Numbered from the stretch's first letter, positions 49,840 to 60,323 are shown. The stretch is DNA of 64,000 nucleotides from PMP191F sp047602185 (GCA_047602185.1 JASGHY010000001.1:2294001-2358000), one strand, 5' to 3'. The notes: a model not told the origin generated them from the sequence alone. Program-made: numbers and translations.

Positions 49840-50205
49840 GGCAGGAATCAGGAATGAAAAAGTGAGTACGAAATACGAGGTTAGAAGTACGGAAAGCGAA
49901 ATATCGTGAGACGTGAGTCGTCAATCGTGAGTCGTGAATCGTCAGTCGTGAGTAGTCGCTGCTGTATTTGCTCGCCGCTCGTAGCTCAAAGCTCGTCGCC
50001 GGTATTCATGATAACTGCAAATTGCCAACTGCTAACTTGTATTCCTCGCGGCTCGTAGCTCAAAGCTCGTCGCTTGTATTCGGGATAATTGCAAACTGCC
50101 AACTTTCTTCCTGTCTTTCCTTCGGATTTCAATATTTATAATTCGGGCTTTTTCTTCCGTACCTCATTTTCAAATCTTCAAATTCTCAGATTTTGAAATT
50201 TGCGC
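49840..50205. repeat. Mosaic intergenic repeat block 4
   Basis: Shows GAAATACGAGGTTAGAAGTA, repeated CGTGAGTCGT modules, and two copies of GCTCGTAGCTCAAAGCTCGT about 75 bp apart, with AACTGCAAATTGCCAACTGC between them. No gene is seen. Confidence 0.65.
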
Positions 50206-50210
50206 ATTCG

Positions 50211-52889
50211 TTACATTCCATAAAAATACCTCGTACGGTTAATACGCAGATCACGTAATACACCTGATTTGGGACTGAGCGTAATGTTGAATGAACGGGT
50301 AAGACCTACCGGCGTAACGTTAATAGACATTTGCCAGCAGTGCATTTCGCGGGAAATATACATGGTGATCAACTGAATGCTTTTGTTGGTAATATCATAA
50401 GCACCCGTCATACCCAGCTTCCAGCGTGGAGTCAGGTTGAAATCACCATTCCAGTTATAGTTTGAGTTGGTGGTTGTCTTGTATCCGCTGTAATCGGACT
50501 TTATACTGCGGGCAAAGTTGAACGAGAATGACATGCTCAATGACCAGTCAACATTGAAGTCGGCAAACTCTGCCGGGTTGGCCCGGGCATACGAAAGCTG
50601 CGCCAATTGCTCCTCTGGTGTTAACACAGGATTATTGTTATTCTTCGATAATGCCTGTTCCTGTTGTTTGGATGTTTCCTTTGGCTGACTCTGGAAAGAA
50701 GTAGACATGGCGATATTACCACTGGTAATAGCACCCAGTTTGAACTTACCACCCTGCCATGCATATTTATTGATGCTGAAGCCCAGTGAATCCTTCTGGT
50801 ACGGGTCAAGTACTGCGCCTGCCGTGATGTTGATCTTATCGAACAATGTACTACGCAGGTAGATGCTCATGACACTCAGCTTAAATGAATCAGCCATGAA
50901 GTTGTATGAACCGGTAATACCAAAACCATCGATCAGCTTGATCTTCTTCTCACCGGTACTATCTTTTTTGGAGCGAACTTTTGCTTCCAGGTTATTATCA
51001 AGTGTAAAGCTCATACCGGCAAACTTGCCTTCGGAAAAGGCGCCGTAGATACTTCCTTCGTAATAAGAATACCTGTTGGTATAACCCTGTTTGTTGATCC
51101 TGGTAGTAGCCCATGAGCTTTTCGCCAGGTCAGGTTTATACGATATAGAAACACTTGGCCTTATTACGTGGCGGATAGCACGCATAAAGCTCTTTTTACC
51201 AAACTTGTCAAACTTACCGTATAATGCTGTATTGAAACTAAGACTGAAAGAGATGTCGCGTGCTGTAAAAAAACCTTTCTGCACAGAAGTATCCACTTTC
51301 TCCGTTACATCATTCCACTCACGAACCTGCTTGCGTGAATACCATTTTTCCTGGTAGCTGACACCGGGTGAGATCTGCAAAGGCCCCAGCGAAGGTAATG
51401 CCAGCTGGATGGGTATGCTGTGCTGTACACCATACTGCATGGTATCAAGGATCTTGCTGAGATTAAAGTCCTTTTCATATACACTTACCTGGTTGGCAAG
51501 GTTAGTGCTCAAACCAACCCCCAGCTTCTCATACCATTTGCCCACGCCTACAGACTCTTTTTTCTGGAAAGGATACAGTGTATTAACCGTAAACGCCACA
51601 GTAGGCAGGTTCAGGTTAATGATCTGGGTAAGGTTGTTCTGGCTATGGTTGGCGCTGGCTGTCAGGTTATATTTACTTCCCCACGTCTTTGAATAGGCAA
51701 TGGAGGAGTTCATGCTGTTATTGTAATTGCGGTACACATTCGTAGAATACTGGTTGTACTTGGTAGAACCGGCATTTACGTTGGCTGAGAAAGATGTTCC
51801 GGGGCGGGCACGGCTGTCTACTGTATGCGTCCAGGCTATATTGAATGTACGTGATGTAGTGTATTCTTCCTTGGCATCAGTGGTCAGTATGCGCGAATTC
51901 TGCATTGAAAAGTTAAAGGTTCCGTTGTACCTGTATCGCTTTCGGTAAGTTGGCGTAACAAACAGGGCCCAGCCGCCATAAGAATAAAGATTGGTACGCA
52001 GCGTTACGTCAAAATTGTCGTTAATTACTTTATAATACCCCAAACCTTCAAGTCCAAGTCCAAACTGGTCGCTGGCAGTAAACTGCGGAGCCAGTAAACC
52101 CGAATGTCGTCCCTGCGATAGCGGGAAAAAGCCAAAAGGAAGGTAAATAGGTACCGGTACCCCTTCAAATTCGGGGTGAATAGGTCCCGAAACAGCCAGT
52201 TTCTGGTTCACCAGCTTCATTTTCCTGGTACGGAAAGCAAAGTGTGGCGTATCGAGGTTACAGGTAGTGATCTGACCGCGGTATGCCCAGAAAACGCTGG
52301 GTGATGCCCGTTTCACCGATTCCCCCTGCACATACATCTCCCCCTGTTGCGTAATAGCTCCCTTACTGATCCCCTTCTGGGTTTTGGTATTATAAACGAT
52401 CAGGTTCGAAATGGTTTTGGTACCCGCCTGCTCCATTACAGGCTGTCCTATCATATTGCCTGCTGTATCACGCCGGAAAGTGGCTGTTACCAGGTTCGTT
52501 TTCTGGTCCATCAGGATACTGTCTGCTGTCAGCACCATGTCCTTATAGGTCACTTTACCCTTACTGTATAAGATCATCCGCTGGTTGGGGATATCCAGCA
52601 CCATTGAATCGGACGCCTCATAATTTACTTTATCATCCAGCGAGTCTTTCGACATTTCTACGTGGAAAGTGTCTGTAGTCTGTATGGTGGTATCTCTTTT
52701 GCCCGGTACAATGGGAATGGTATCTTTTGCAGATTTGGGCTTTGTAGTATCCCGGTATGTCGTTAAGAATTTGTCAAAAAAAGTTGAATGGCTATAATTG
52801 GCAGCAAGGTCTTGCGTTAATAGCAAAAGTGAAAATAATAAAAACCACGCCGAACCCTGTTTTAAACTATTTTTGCGTTTCTTGATCAT
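50211..52889 (-). CDS. LptD-like LPS assembly outer membrane protein
   Basis: An 892-residue exported protein. Signal sequence WFLLFSLLLLTQDLAA. The N-terminal OstA/LptA-like jellyroll (residues about 85-220: VNYEASDSMVLDIPNQRMIL, LTADSILMDQKTNLVTATF) is followed by a long beta-barrel rich in Tyr/Asn/Ser strands (YRKRYRYNGTFNFSMQNSR). Length and order match Bacteroidota LptD proteins that insert lipopolysaccharide in the outer membrane. An OstA-like gene at 56198 lies in the same neighbourhood and opposite direction. Confidence 0.85.
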   Translation of the reverse strand: MIKKRKNSLKQGSAWFLLFSLLLLTQDLAANYSHSTFFDKFLTTYRDTTKPKSAKDTIPIVPGKRDTTIQTTDTFHVEMSKDSLDDKVNYEASDSMVLDIPNQRMILYSKGKVTYKDMVLTADSILMDQKTNLVTATFRRDTAGNMIGQPVMEQAGTKTISNLIVYNTKTQKGISKGAITQQGEMYVQGESVKRASPSVFWAYRGQITTCNLDTPHFAFRTRKMKLVNQKLAVSGPIHPEFEGVPVPIYLPFGFFPLSQGRHSGLLAPQFTASDQFGLGLEGLGYYKVINDNFDVTLRTNLYSYGGWALFVTPTYRKRYRYNGTFNFSMQNSRILTTDAKEEYTTSRTFNIAWTHTVDSRARPGTSFSANVNAGSTKYNQYSTNVYRNYNNSMNSSIAYSKTWGSKYNLTASANHSQNNLTQIINLNLPTVAFTVNTLYPFQKKESVGVGKWYEKLGVGLSTNLANQVSVYEKDFNLSKILDTMQYGVQHSIPIQLALPSLGPLQISPGVSYQEKWYSRKQVREWNDVTEKVDTSVQKGFFTARDISFSLSFNTALYGKFDKFGKKSFMRAIRHVIRPSVSISYKPDLAKSSWATTRINKQGYTNRYSYYEGSIYGAFSEGKFAGMSFTLDNNLEAKVRSKKDSTGEKKIKLIDGFGITGSYNFMADSFKLSVMSIYLRSTLFDKINITAGAVLDPYQKDSLGFSINKYAWQGGKFKLGAITSGNIAMSTSFQSQPKETSKQQEQALSKNNNNPVLTPEEQLAQLSYARANPAEFADFNVDWSLSMSFSFNFARSIKSDYSGYKTTTNSNYNWNGDFNLTPRWKLGMTGAYDITNKSIQLITMYISREMHCWQMSINVTPVGLTRSFNITLSPKSGVLRDLRINRTRYFYGM

Positions 52890-52902
52890 ATGCAGTAGGT
52901 GG

Positions 52903-52910
52903 CAAAAATA
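52903..52910 (-). promoter_or_regulatory. Possible -7 promoter element for lptD-like gene
   Basis: On the minus strand TATTTTTG fits TAnnTTTG, 13 bp before the start codon. The spacing to a -33 box is not convincing. Confidence 0.35.
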
Positions 52911-52971
52911 GCTATTAATGCATTAAGAATATGTGAAGAAAGCGCACAGGAAAATAAATTACTGAAACGAG

Positions 52972-53964
52972 ATGATGACAAAAAGATTTTTCACAGGAAT
53001 ATTTTTTGGTGTTTCGGTTATTCTATTGCTGTCATTTGGTGTAAAACGTACTACTCCAATAGTTCCGCCACAGAAACCGGCGCTTGCCACTATTATTATA
53101 GACGCAGGCCACGGAGGGGCCGACCCCGGAGCAAACGGACAGTTTTCTACCGAGGCTGATGTAGCACTATCCATTGCCATGAAGCTCGGCAAGGCTATTG
53201 AAAAGGAATTTCCACAAATAAAGTTAGTATATACACGTACTACGGACGTTCTGCCGGGTGGTGGTACGGACGTAAAAGCCGCATTGCGTTACCGTGCGCA
53301 ACTGGCTAACCAATCGAAAGGCGATCTTTTTATAAGTATTCACTGTAATGCCGCAGGTGTTAAAGCCGGTGGCTGGACGGCCCGCAGGATTGTGAGCTAT
53401 CAAACCAAAACAGTATATGTAGGCAAGGGCGCCAAGAAAAGAAAAAAGACTGTTAAACAACCGGTCTACGAATCGTACTATGTTAAAAATACAAGGCATG
53501 GTACTGAAACCTATATATGGGCCGCCGACCGCGTTGGTCTTAAAGGCGAATCTATTAACCAGGCACAGGAAGAAGGTGGTGAATCCATTGAGGATTCCAG
53601 CAACGTACTGGACCTGAATTCGCCCGAAGCCAGGATCAGGGCCCAGTTGTACGAGAAAAAGTATTTCTCCAAAAGCCTTCAGTTGGCCACATTTATTGAA
53701 GATGAATTTGCGGCCGAAGGACGCGCCAGTGCAGGCGTAAAACAACGCAATGAAAAAGGTATCTGGGTGCTGCAGGCTACCGGTATGCCCAGCGTACTGG
53801 TTGAAACCGGCTTCATTACCAATACCGAGGAAGAACAATACCTTAATAGTGAAGAAGGACAGGAGGCTATAGTACGCAATATTCTCGATGGACTGAAAAA
53901 GTACAAAGCGCTGCTGGAAGAATCCAGGAATACAGACAGCTCATCAGAAAAGAAAGCATTCTGA
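52972..53964 (+). CDS. N-acetylmuramoyl-L-alanine amidase (amidase_3), copy 1
   Basis: A 330-residue zinc amidase that cleaves the peptide from peptidoglycan. An N-terminal hydrophobic segment (FFGVSVILLLSFGV) is a signal or anchor. Amidase_3 landmarks are IIDAGHGGADPGA (first zinc His), SIHCNAAG (second His), and VLVETGFITNTEEE with the catalytic Glu. An insertion near residues 145-205 contains a Lys-rich loop (GKGAKKRKKTVKQPVYESYY). Tandem paralogue of the next gene. Divergent from lptD. Confidence 0.93.
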   Translation: MMTKRFFTGIFFGVSVILLLSFGVKRTTPIVPPQKPALATIIIDAGHGGADPGANGQFSTEADVALSIAMKLGKAIEKEFPQIKLVYTRTTDVLPGGGTDVKAALRYRAQLANQSKGDLFISIHCNAAGVKAGGWTARRIVSYQTKTVYVGKGAKKRKKTVKQPVYESYYVKNTRHGTETYIWAADRVGLKGESINQAQEEGGESIEDSSNVLDLNSPEARIRAQLYEKKYFSKSLQLATFIEDEFAAEGRASAGVKQRNEKGIWVLQATGMPSVLVETGFITNTEEEQYLNSEEGQEAIVRNILDGLKKYKALLEESRNTDSSSEKKAF

Positions 53965-54061
53965 TATATTTATAATATTACCGCTACCCTTTCGCTACCA
54001 CCAACACTGCAAAGAGAAATTAACATTTGCCAATGTATTATTGATAAAATAATTATTCCCC

Positions 54062-55012
54062 ATGTCATTGAACTATTGCAGTAAACTCACCGGTTCCTTA
54101 TTCTTAGGTCTTATAATATGCCTTGCCCCTATCGCAATGCAGGCACAAACAAGACCCATAAGAACAATTATACTGGATGCAGGACATGGAGGCATTAAAT
54201 CAGGCACAAGTGGCCTTCATTCACTGGAAAAAAATGTATGTCTCGGCATCAGTCTGAAGCTCGGGAAAATGATTGAAAAGGAAATGCCCGAGGTCAAGCT
54301 GGTATATATCCGTACAGCCGATGTACACGTTGATAACCGGGTAAGGGCCGAACTGGCCAATGCCAGCAAGGGCGATCTGTACGTGGCTATTCACGCCAAT
54401 GCCATGCCCAAACTGGAGCGCAAGAAGTTCATTGGCTACAAAACCGAGGTGTACTACACCGGTTCCGGCAAAAACAAAAAGAAGCGTACACGTAAGGTAA
54501 AGAAATACAAAACCTATTATGTAAATGACGTCTCTGCCAAAGGCACAGAAACCTATATCTGGGCTGCAGACCGTACTGAGGCAAAAGGCGATTTTGTTGC
54601 TGAACGGGTTTCTGAGGAAGATTCAACCGAATTCAAACCCGATCTTAACGATCCTACCTTTAAGGCCAAATCATTACTGTGGACCAAACGCTATTTCGAT
54701 AAAAGTCTTTTACTGGCTACCTATGTAGAAGATGAGTTCAAAAAAGGAAAGCGCCTCAGCCGTGGCGTAAAACAACGTAATGAAGAAGGGATCTGGATAT
54801 TGCAGGCTACAGCCATGCCCAGCATACTGGTTGAAAGCGGCTTTCTCTCAAACCCCACCGAAGAGAACTATCTCAACAGCAAAAAAGGGCAGGAAGAAGT
54901 AGCCACATCGGTGTTCAACGCTATCAAGCGGTATCGCGTAGCTACCGAAGGCAAAGCCGCAGTTTCCCGTACACATACGCCCAGCCGCACTGCACCGGCA
55001 AAGGCAAGATGA
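54062..55012 (+). CDS. N-acetylmuramoyl-L-alanine amidase (amidase_3), copy 2
   Basis: A 316-residue paralogue of the preceding gene. Signal peptide LIICLAPIAMQAQ. Shared motifs are IILDAGHGGIKSGTSG, AIHANAMPK and ILVESGFLSNPTEENYL, and it has the same Lys-rich internal loop (GSGKNKKKRTRKVKKYKT). The C-terminus is Thr/Pro/Ala-rich. The duplicated pair implies paralogous roles in cell division or sacculus turnover (inference). Confidence 0.93.
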   Translation: MSLNYCSKLTGSLFLGLIICLAPIAMQAQTRPIRTIILDAGHGGIKSGTSGLHSLEKNVCLGISLKLGKMIEKEMPEVKLVYIRTADVHVDNRVRAELANASKGDLYVAIHANAMPKLERKKFIGYKTEVYYTGSGKNKKKRTRKVKKYKTYYVNDVSAKGTETYIWAADRTEAKGDFVAERVSEEDSTEFKPDLNDPTFKAKSLLWTKRYFDKSLLLATYVEDEFKKGKRLSRGVKQRNEEGIWILQATAMPSILVESGFLSNPTEENYLNSKKGQEEVATSVFNAIKRYRVATEGKAAVSRTHTPSRTAPAKAR

Positions 55013-55205
55013 ACCCGGCCTCCTAAATAAGTATAATTTGCAGGTTATATAGAAACATTTTTCTATCAGCCTCTTATTTGTATCTCCTTCCAATACAATC
55101 ATCAGCGTTGGCCTAATTTTCATACTTTTGTCCATAATCTGTCTTTTTCTGTAAACATCAAAACATTACGGAAAAAGAAGAAAGCCCTTTTAAAATTCAT
55201 GTGGC

Positions 55206-56195
55206 ATGAAAATTTCTAATGAAACCAAGGTAGGAGCATTAACGGCAGTAGCTATTACTGTTCTTATATTAGGATTTAATTACCTGAAAGGAAAAAGTAT
55301 CAGCACCAGCAGCAATACCATTTACGCCGTATTCCCTTCAGTAGAGGGCATCCAGGTTTCAACCATCGTTACCATCAATGGTCTGCAGATCGGTAAAGTA
55401 AAAGACATCATAGAGAAAGATAAGAACCTTACCGGTATTATTGTTTCTATTAAACTTACCAAAGACATTAATATTCCCGACAATTCCATCGCAACCGGCA
55501 ACAGCGACCTGTTGGGCAACTCTTCCATCAAAATCACCAAAGGTGCCTCTACCTCCTATTTAAAAGATGGCGATACCATTCAAACCGTCAAGGCTCCCGG
55601 ATTGGTAGACCGTCTTCAAAGCACCCTGGACCCTACCCTGGATAATGTAAACAAAACACTGGTAGCGCTGGAAGCACTGATCCAGAAAATAGGCGGCATT
55701 TTTGATCCAACGGCAAAGAATAACCTCCAGTCGCTGATCGCTAACCTTAGCATGTCAAGCAAATCGCTGGAACAGTTACTGAATACACAAACAGGCATGC
55801 TGTCTAAATCGCTGAACAACGTAGAAGCATTTACCGGCAACCTGGCGAAGAACAACGAAAAGATCACCGCAACACTCGATAACCTGCAGAAAACATCCGA
55901 CAACCTGGCAAATGCTAAGATACCCGAAGCTATTGCTACACTGCAGCAGGCAATGAACGGCTTGCAGACCACCATTGCCAAGATGAATAGCAATGATGGT
56001 TCACTCGGTTTGCTGTTAAATGATCGCCAATTGTACAATCAGCTCAATCAAACAGTACGCAGTCTTAATATCTTGCTGGACGATTTAAGAGTACACCCCA
56101 AACGTTATGTTAACATTTCTGTGTTTGGCAAAAAAGATAAAAGCGGTCCGCTGATGAATCCCATCACAGACTCTACGTCAATTCAGAGAAAGTAA
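55206..56195 (+). CDS. MlaD/MCE-family lipid transport protein
   Basis: A 329-residue protein with one N-terminal transmembrane helix (KVGALTAVAITVLILGFNYL), one MCE domain (residues about 38-115: VFPSVEGIQVSTIVTINGLQ, IPDNSIATGNSDLLGNSSI), and a helical C-terminal region (LEALIQKIGGIFD, TLDNLQKTSDNLANAK). MlaD-type proteins form rings that carry phospholipids between membranes. The ATPase and permease partners are not in the window. It ends 2 bp before the OstA-like gene. Confidence 0.9.
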   Translation: MKISNETKVGALTAVAITVLILGFNYLKGKSISTSSNTIYAVFPSVEGIQVSTIVTINGLQIGKVKDIIEKDKNLTGIIVSIKLTKDINIPDNSIATGNSDLLGNSSIKITKGASTSYLKDGDTIQTVKAPGLVDRLQSTLDPTLDNVNKTLVALEALIQKIGGIFDPTAKNNLQSLIANLSMSSKSLEQLLNTQTGMLSKSLNNVEAFTGNLAKNNEKITATLDNLQKTSDNLANAKIPEAIATLQQAMNGLQTTIAKMNSNDGSLGLLLNDRQLYNQLNQTVRSLNILLDDLRVHPKRYVNISVFGKKDKSGPLMNPITDSTSIQRK

Positions 56196-56197
56196 TT

Positions 56198-57943
56198 ATG
56201 ATGAAACGACTGGTACCATTGCTGCTGTTTACAGTTGGCTTGTTCTGCAAAAGCTTTGCGCAGAACACACCGGTTCAGGCGGCAGATACTTCTCTAAAAG
56301 AAATACAACACTCATCCGACAAGTTCCGTAATGAACTGAGAGATTCTGTTACCCGTGTAACCATACTGGTAGGCCATGTAGTAATTGTACAGGGTACTAC
56401 TACCTTTTATTGCGATAGCGCCATCATGAATCCTAATACAAAGATCATTGAGGCTTTCGGCAATATCCATATCAATGATAATGACAGTGTACATACCTAC
56501 GCACAATACCTCATTTACCATACAGACACCCGCATTGCCAACCTGCAGAAACAGGTAAAACTGACCAATGGTAAAACGGTTCTGTATACCGAGGAGCTTC
56601 AATACAATGTTAATGATAAGATAGGTGAATACCATACCGGTGGGCGCATTGTAAATGAACAGTCAGTGCTAACCAGCAAAGAAGGTATCTATTATACAGA
56701 GTTAAAGGACGCTTATTTTTATGGTAACGTGGTGCTGAAAGATCCCAAGTATAACATGAAAACAGATTCACTGTTATACAATACGGGAACACAGGTCTCC
56801 ACATTTCTTACACTTACCCATATTGTGGACAGTGCCAACAAACAGATCACCACACGCGATGGCTTTTACGATATAAAGAACAGGCAGGCTTACTTTGGAA
56901 AGAACCCTGTGATCAAAGACGGGGCGGTTACCATCAGGGCCATGACCATTGAATCTGACGATAGTACCGGCATCAGCATCTTAACAGGCAATGCTGTTTA
57001 TAAAGACACAGCCCAGGGTGTGGTTGTAATGGGCAATCATATTAAGACCAATAAGAAAGAAGGTTATTTCATAGCCACGCAGCATCCGCTGATGATCATC
57101 AAACAGGATCAGGATTCACTATATATATCAGCCGACACACTGATCTCGGGCAGACTGAGTAAATTACCCAAACCCAAATTACCACAGGATTCTGCAACAA
57201 TTGCAGCAGCCGGAGATTCTTCGCTTAAAGCAACAGACAGTTTGAAGAACACACTTGCTGTTGCCAGGGACTCTGCGATCAAAGCCCCCCCTTCTATTGT
57301 CAGCGCAGATACCTTAAAAACGGCAGTAGTGGTGAATGCAGCCGATGCCCCTGCAGCCGACAACGATAGTACAGATCGCTTTTTCTCTGCCCACTATAAC
57401 GTGCGCATTTTCTCTGATTCATTGCAGGCGATCTCAGATAGCCTTTTCTATTCGGGGAAAGATTCTATCTTCAAATTATTCAAGAACCCCATTCTATGGG
57501 CCAGCAATAGCCAGGTTACCGGCGATACCATTTATCTATACACCAAAAACAAAAAAGCCGACAGGCTCTATGTTTTTGAAAACGGTATGGCTATTAATAA
57601 AACAGACAGCAATGCCACCATGTTTAACCAGTTAAAAGGCAACAGGCTGTATGGCTACTTTACTGACGGCACTATTGATTATATGCGTGCCAAAGGATCT
57701 GCGGAGAGTGTGTACTTTGTAAAAGATGAGCACGACAAACTGGTAGGCATCAATAAAGCCACAGCAGATATTATTGATCTCCGTTTTAAGAATAAAGAGC
57801 TCGACAAAGTAGTATTTATCAGCGAGCCCAAGGCAACCATGTATCCCTCTCACATGCTGCCCGAAGACGAACGCAAACTGCGCAACTTTAAATGGCAGGA
57901 TACAAAAAGACCAAAGACGAAGTTTGAGCTATTTGGTAACTAG
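56198..57943 (+). CDS. OstA-like (LptA-related) periplasmic protein
   Basis: A 581-residue exported protein (signal LVPLLLFTVGLFCKSFAQ). It contains repeated LptA/OstA-type beta-jellyroll units: VTILVGHVVIVQGTTTFYC, TKIIEAFGNIHINDND, AYFYGNVVLKDPKYNM and RAMTIESDDSTGISI. An Ala/Asp/Ser-rich linker lies near 330-400. Bacteroidota commonly encode such OstA-like proteins, which probably form part of the lipid or LPS bridge with the MlaD-like and LptD-like neighbours. Likely one operon with the MCE gene. Confidence 0.85.
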   Translation: MMKRLVPLLLFTVGLFCKSFAQNTPVQAADTSLKEIQHSSDKFRNELRDSVTRVTILVGHVVIVQGTTTFYCDSAIMNPNTKIIEAFGNIHINDNDSVHTYAQYLIYHTDTRIANLQKQVKLTNGKTVLYTEELQYNVNDKIGEYHTGGRIVNEQSVLTSKEGIYYTELKDAYFYGNVVLKDPKYNMKTDSLLYNTGTQVSTFLTLTHIVDSANKQITTRDGFYDIKNRQAYFGKNPVIKDGAVTIRAMTIESDDSTGISILTGNAVYKDTAQGVVVMGNHIKTNKKEGYFIATQHPLMIIKQDQDSLYISADTLISGRLSKLPKPKLPQDSATIAAAGDSSLKATDSLKNTLAVARDSAIKAPPSIVSADTLKTAVVVNAADAPAADNDSTDRFFSAHYNVRIFSDSLQAISDSLFYSGKDSIFKLFKNPILWASNSQVTGDTIYLYTKNKKADRLYVFENGMAINKTDSNATMFNQLKGNRLYGYFTDGTIDYMRAKGSAESVYFVKDEHDKLVGINKATADIIDLRFKNKELDKVVFISEPKATMYPSHMLPEDERKLRNFKWQDTKRPKTKFELFGN

Positions 57944-58290
57944 GTATTAGCTGTTAGGAGTTAGCTATTAGCAAAGACAGGAATGGTTTGATTTTTATGA
58001 CTGATAATCATAGATCCATCCGGCAATCCAACCATTATGCAATTCCTTTATCCTGAAACTGGCTTTACCGATTGCCAACTGCCGACTTGTATTCCTCGCA
58101 GCTCATGGCTCAAAGCTCGCAGCTTGTTTTCACTATTGACCATTCACCATTCACTTGCCTTCGTTACTCACGATTGCCGATTGCCGTCTGCCGATTCACG
58201 TTTCACATTTCACGTTTCACGAACAGCCACTCACATAGACTATTCACTATTGACCATTCACAAAATTCCTACATTCCGAAATCAGCAATC
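57944..58290. repeat. Mosaic intergenic repeat block 5
   Basis: Modules GATTGCCAACTGCCGACTTG, CGCAGCTCATGGCTCAAAGC, ATTGACCATTCACCATTCAC and TTCACGTTTCACATTTCACG, in an order different from other blocks. No gene is seen. Confidence 0.65.
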
Positions 58291-58300
58291 CTCCATAAAA

Positions 58301-58332
58301 AAAACGGCCGCCTCTTACGAAGCAGCCGTTTT
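58301..58332 (-). terminator. Terminator of malate dehydrogenase gene
   Basis: On the minus strand AAAACGGC...GCCGTTTT with a loop of about 16 nt is followed by a run of eight T/A-rich bases. It lies 22 bp after the stop codon. Confidence 0.75.
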
Positions 58333-58353
58333 CTTTTTATAGCTAATGAGCTC

Positions 58354-59283
58354 TTATAATGTTTTCAATACATCGTTCATGCTTCTTACAGCTTCAGCGC
58401 TCTTATTGAACAATGCCTGCTCTTCTGCATCCAGGCCAAAGTCAAGGATCTTTTCCCAGCCATTTTTGCCAATGATAACAGGTACACCTAAGCAGATATC
58501 TTTCTGACCGTACTCACCTTCCAGTGATACGCAGCAGGTGAACAGTTTTTTCTCGTCGCGTACAATGCTTTCTACCAGTGCAGCTCCGGCAGCTCCGGGA
58601 GCATACCATGCAGAAGTACCGATAAGTTTGGTAAGTGTAGCACCACCCACCATTGTGTCAGCAACAACCTGTTTCTGTTGGTCTGCACTCAGGAACTTGG
58701 TAACAGGTACACTGTTCCAGGTAGCAAGACGGATCAGGGGGATCATAGTAGTATCGCCGTGACCACCTACAACCACTGCATTGAGATCAGCAGGGCTTGC
58801 ACCAAGGTGCTGGCTCAGTTGATATTTGAAACGGGCGCTGTCCAGTGTTCCACCCATACCAATAATACGGTTTTTGGGTAAGCCTGTTGCCTGCAGTGCC
58901 AGGTAAGTCATGGTGTCCATCGGGTTGCTGATCACGATGATAATTGCATTGGGAGAATACTTCAGGATGTTCTCAGCCACACCTTTCACAATACCAGCGT
59001 TGGTACCAATCAGTTCTTCACGGGTCATACCGGGTTTGCGGGGAATACCAGAGGTGATCACCACCACATCAGAACCTGCAGTTTTTGAATAATCGTTGGT
59101 GCTGCCTGTAATGCGGGTATCAAATCCCAGCAGCGCAGCAGTTTGTTGCATATCCTGGGCCTTACCTTCAGCCAGTCCTTCCTTAATGTCTAATAAAACC
59201 AGTTCTGTGGCCAGTTCTTTCCGGGCAATATTATCAGCGCAGGTAGCACCTACGGCACCGGCACCTACAACAGTTACTTTCAT
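58354..59283 (-). CDS. mdh: Malate dehydrogenase
   Basis: A 309-residue lactate/malate dehydrogenase. Cofactor motif VVGAGAVGATCADNIARKEL, Asp in VLLDIKEG (NAD preference), substrate Arg region TSGIPRKPGMTREEL, and the catalytic His in VVGGHGDTTM. The R-x3-R loop (KPGMTREELI) fits malate rather than lactate. An enzyme of the citric acid cycle. A matching promoter lies just upstream and a terminator just after. Confidence 0.96.
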   Translation of the reverse strand: MKVTVVGAGAVGATCADNIARKELATELVLLDIKEGLAEGKAQDMQQTAALLGFDTRITGSTNDYSKTAGSDVVVITSGIPRKPGMTREELIGTNAGIVKGVAENILKYSPNAIIIVISNPMDTMTYLALQATGLPKNRIIGMGGTLDSARFKYQLSQHLGASPADLNAVVVGGHGDTTMIPLIRLATWNSVPVTKFLSADQQKQVVADTMVGGATLTKLIGTSAWYAPGAAGAALVESIVRDEKKLFTCCVSLEGEYGQKDICLGVPVIIGKNGWEKILDFGLDAEEQALFNKSAEAVRSMNDVLKTL

Positions 59284-59321
59284 CAGAAAACAATTTTATG
59301 AGGAATAAATTATTGGCGGTG

Positions 59322-59354
59322 CAAAGGTAGGTGCAGATAGCCAGATTTCAGAAC
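59322..59354 (-). promoter_or_regulatory. Probable promoter of mdh
   Basis: On the minus strand TACCTTTG (59322-59329) matches the Bacteroidota -7 box TAnnTTTG, and a TTG/TTGT at 59352-59354 lies about 22 nt upstream, as expected for -33. The rest of the 330-bp gap to 59611 holds no gene that I can support. Confidence 0.5.
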
Positions 59355-59611
59355 AAAAAAGAAGAAATAATAGCCGTAAAACGAGCCCCGGGCGCCGCTT
59401 ATCCATTATTTATCATACACGTAACAGGATGATAATCAAACCTACACATAGACACTTTTCAGCATGCATCAGCTTGCGTTAGCATTATCCCGATCACTCA
59501 TTGCAGGGCGCTTGCCCGGTTGAGGACTATAAGTACAGAAAGCGTTAATGCAGATTATGTATCGTTATTTATAACAATAACTGCTATACGAAAAGCATCA
59601 TGGTACTACTT

Positions 59612-60112
59612 CTATTTTCCGGCAAATGCAGCCAGTATTTTATCTACTGCCACATTGCTTTCAAAAGTAGTTACCAGGTTACCGTTCTTATCATACAGAG
59701 CGAGATAAGGGATCACATTCATCTTGAAGAAAGGCACCAGGGAAAACTTAGTATCACGACCTATTTTAATATTGCTGTATTTATCCAGTTTATATTCTGC
59801 ATAAAAAGCTCTTATATCCGACATATCCTGGTAAGATGCCAGTACGATCTGGTAGTTCTTCAGATCGTCCATACGGGCCAGCATGTCTTTCATCTGGTGT
59901 TTACAATGATCACAGAGCGGGCTGAAAAACATCAGGATCAGTGGCTGGTGTTTTTTCAACATATCCTTTGTAAGTGTTGTAGCACTATCCAGCTGCAACA
60001 ATTGAATAGGCGGAACAGTAGGAAAGCGTTTATAGGGAGGCAGGGTATCAGTTTGAGCAGACAGGGTATTAATGCCAATCGCCAGCGCAAGGACTATAAC
60101 GAGGTGTTTCAT
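59612..60112 (-). CDS. Exported thioredoxin-like (TlpA/redoxin) protein
   Basis: About 166 residues from ATG 60112 (MKHLVIVLALAIGINTLSA, a signal peptide). The active site is FSPLCDHCKHQM, a Cys-x2-Cys with Asp-His between, which differs from the Pro-containing CGPC of typical thioredoxins. MNVIPYLALYDKNGN carries the cis-Pro region. Probably a periplasmic thiol-disulfide protein. A minus-strand TATATTTG at 60155-60162 may be its -7 box. Confidence 0.86.
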   Translation of the reverse strand: MKHLVIVLALAIGINTLSAQTDTLPPYKRFPTVPPIQLLQLDSATTLTKDMLKKHQPLILMFFSPLCDHCKHQMKDMLARMDDLKNYQIVLASYQDMSDIRAFYAEYKLDKYSNIKIGRDTKFSLVPFFKMNVIPYLALYDKNGNLVTTFESNVAVDKILAAFAGK

Positions 60113-60323
60113 ATTCAGAAAATTCATTAACGGTTAAACAGAGTACCGGAGCACAAATATAACAAAGCAGTTAAAAGTAAGAAACTCAATTTACCCCACA
60201 AATGTTAATGTGATTAACAAATGCAGCTATCGCTGCACGGGTTTTTCTCTTTGAGACAACTTTAACATCAACGTTTCAATACTGCACATATTGTTTCCGT
60301 TTTCTGCTCTAAAGCGGTTAACT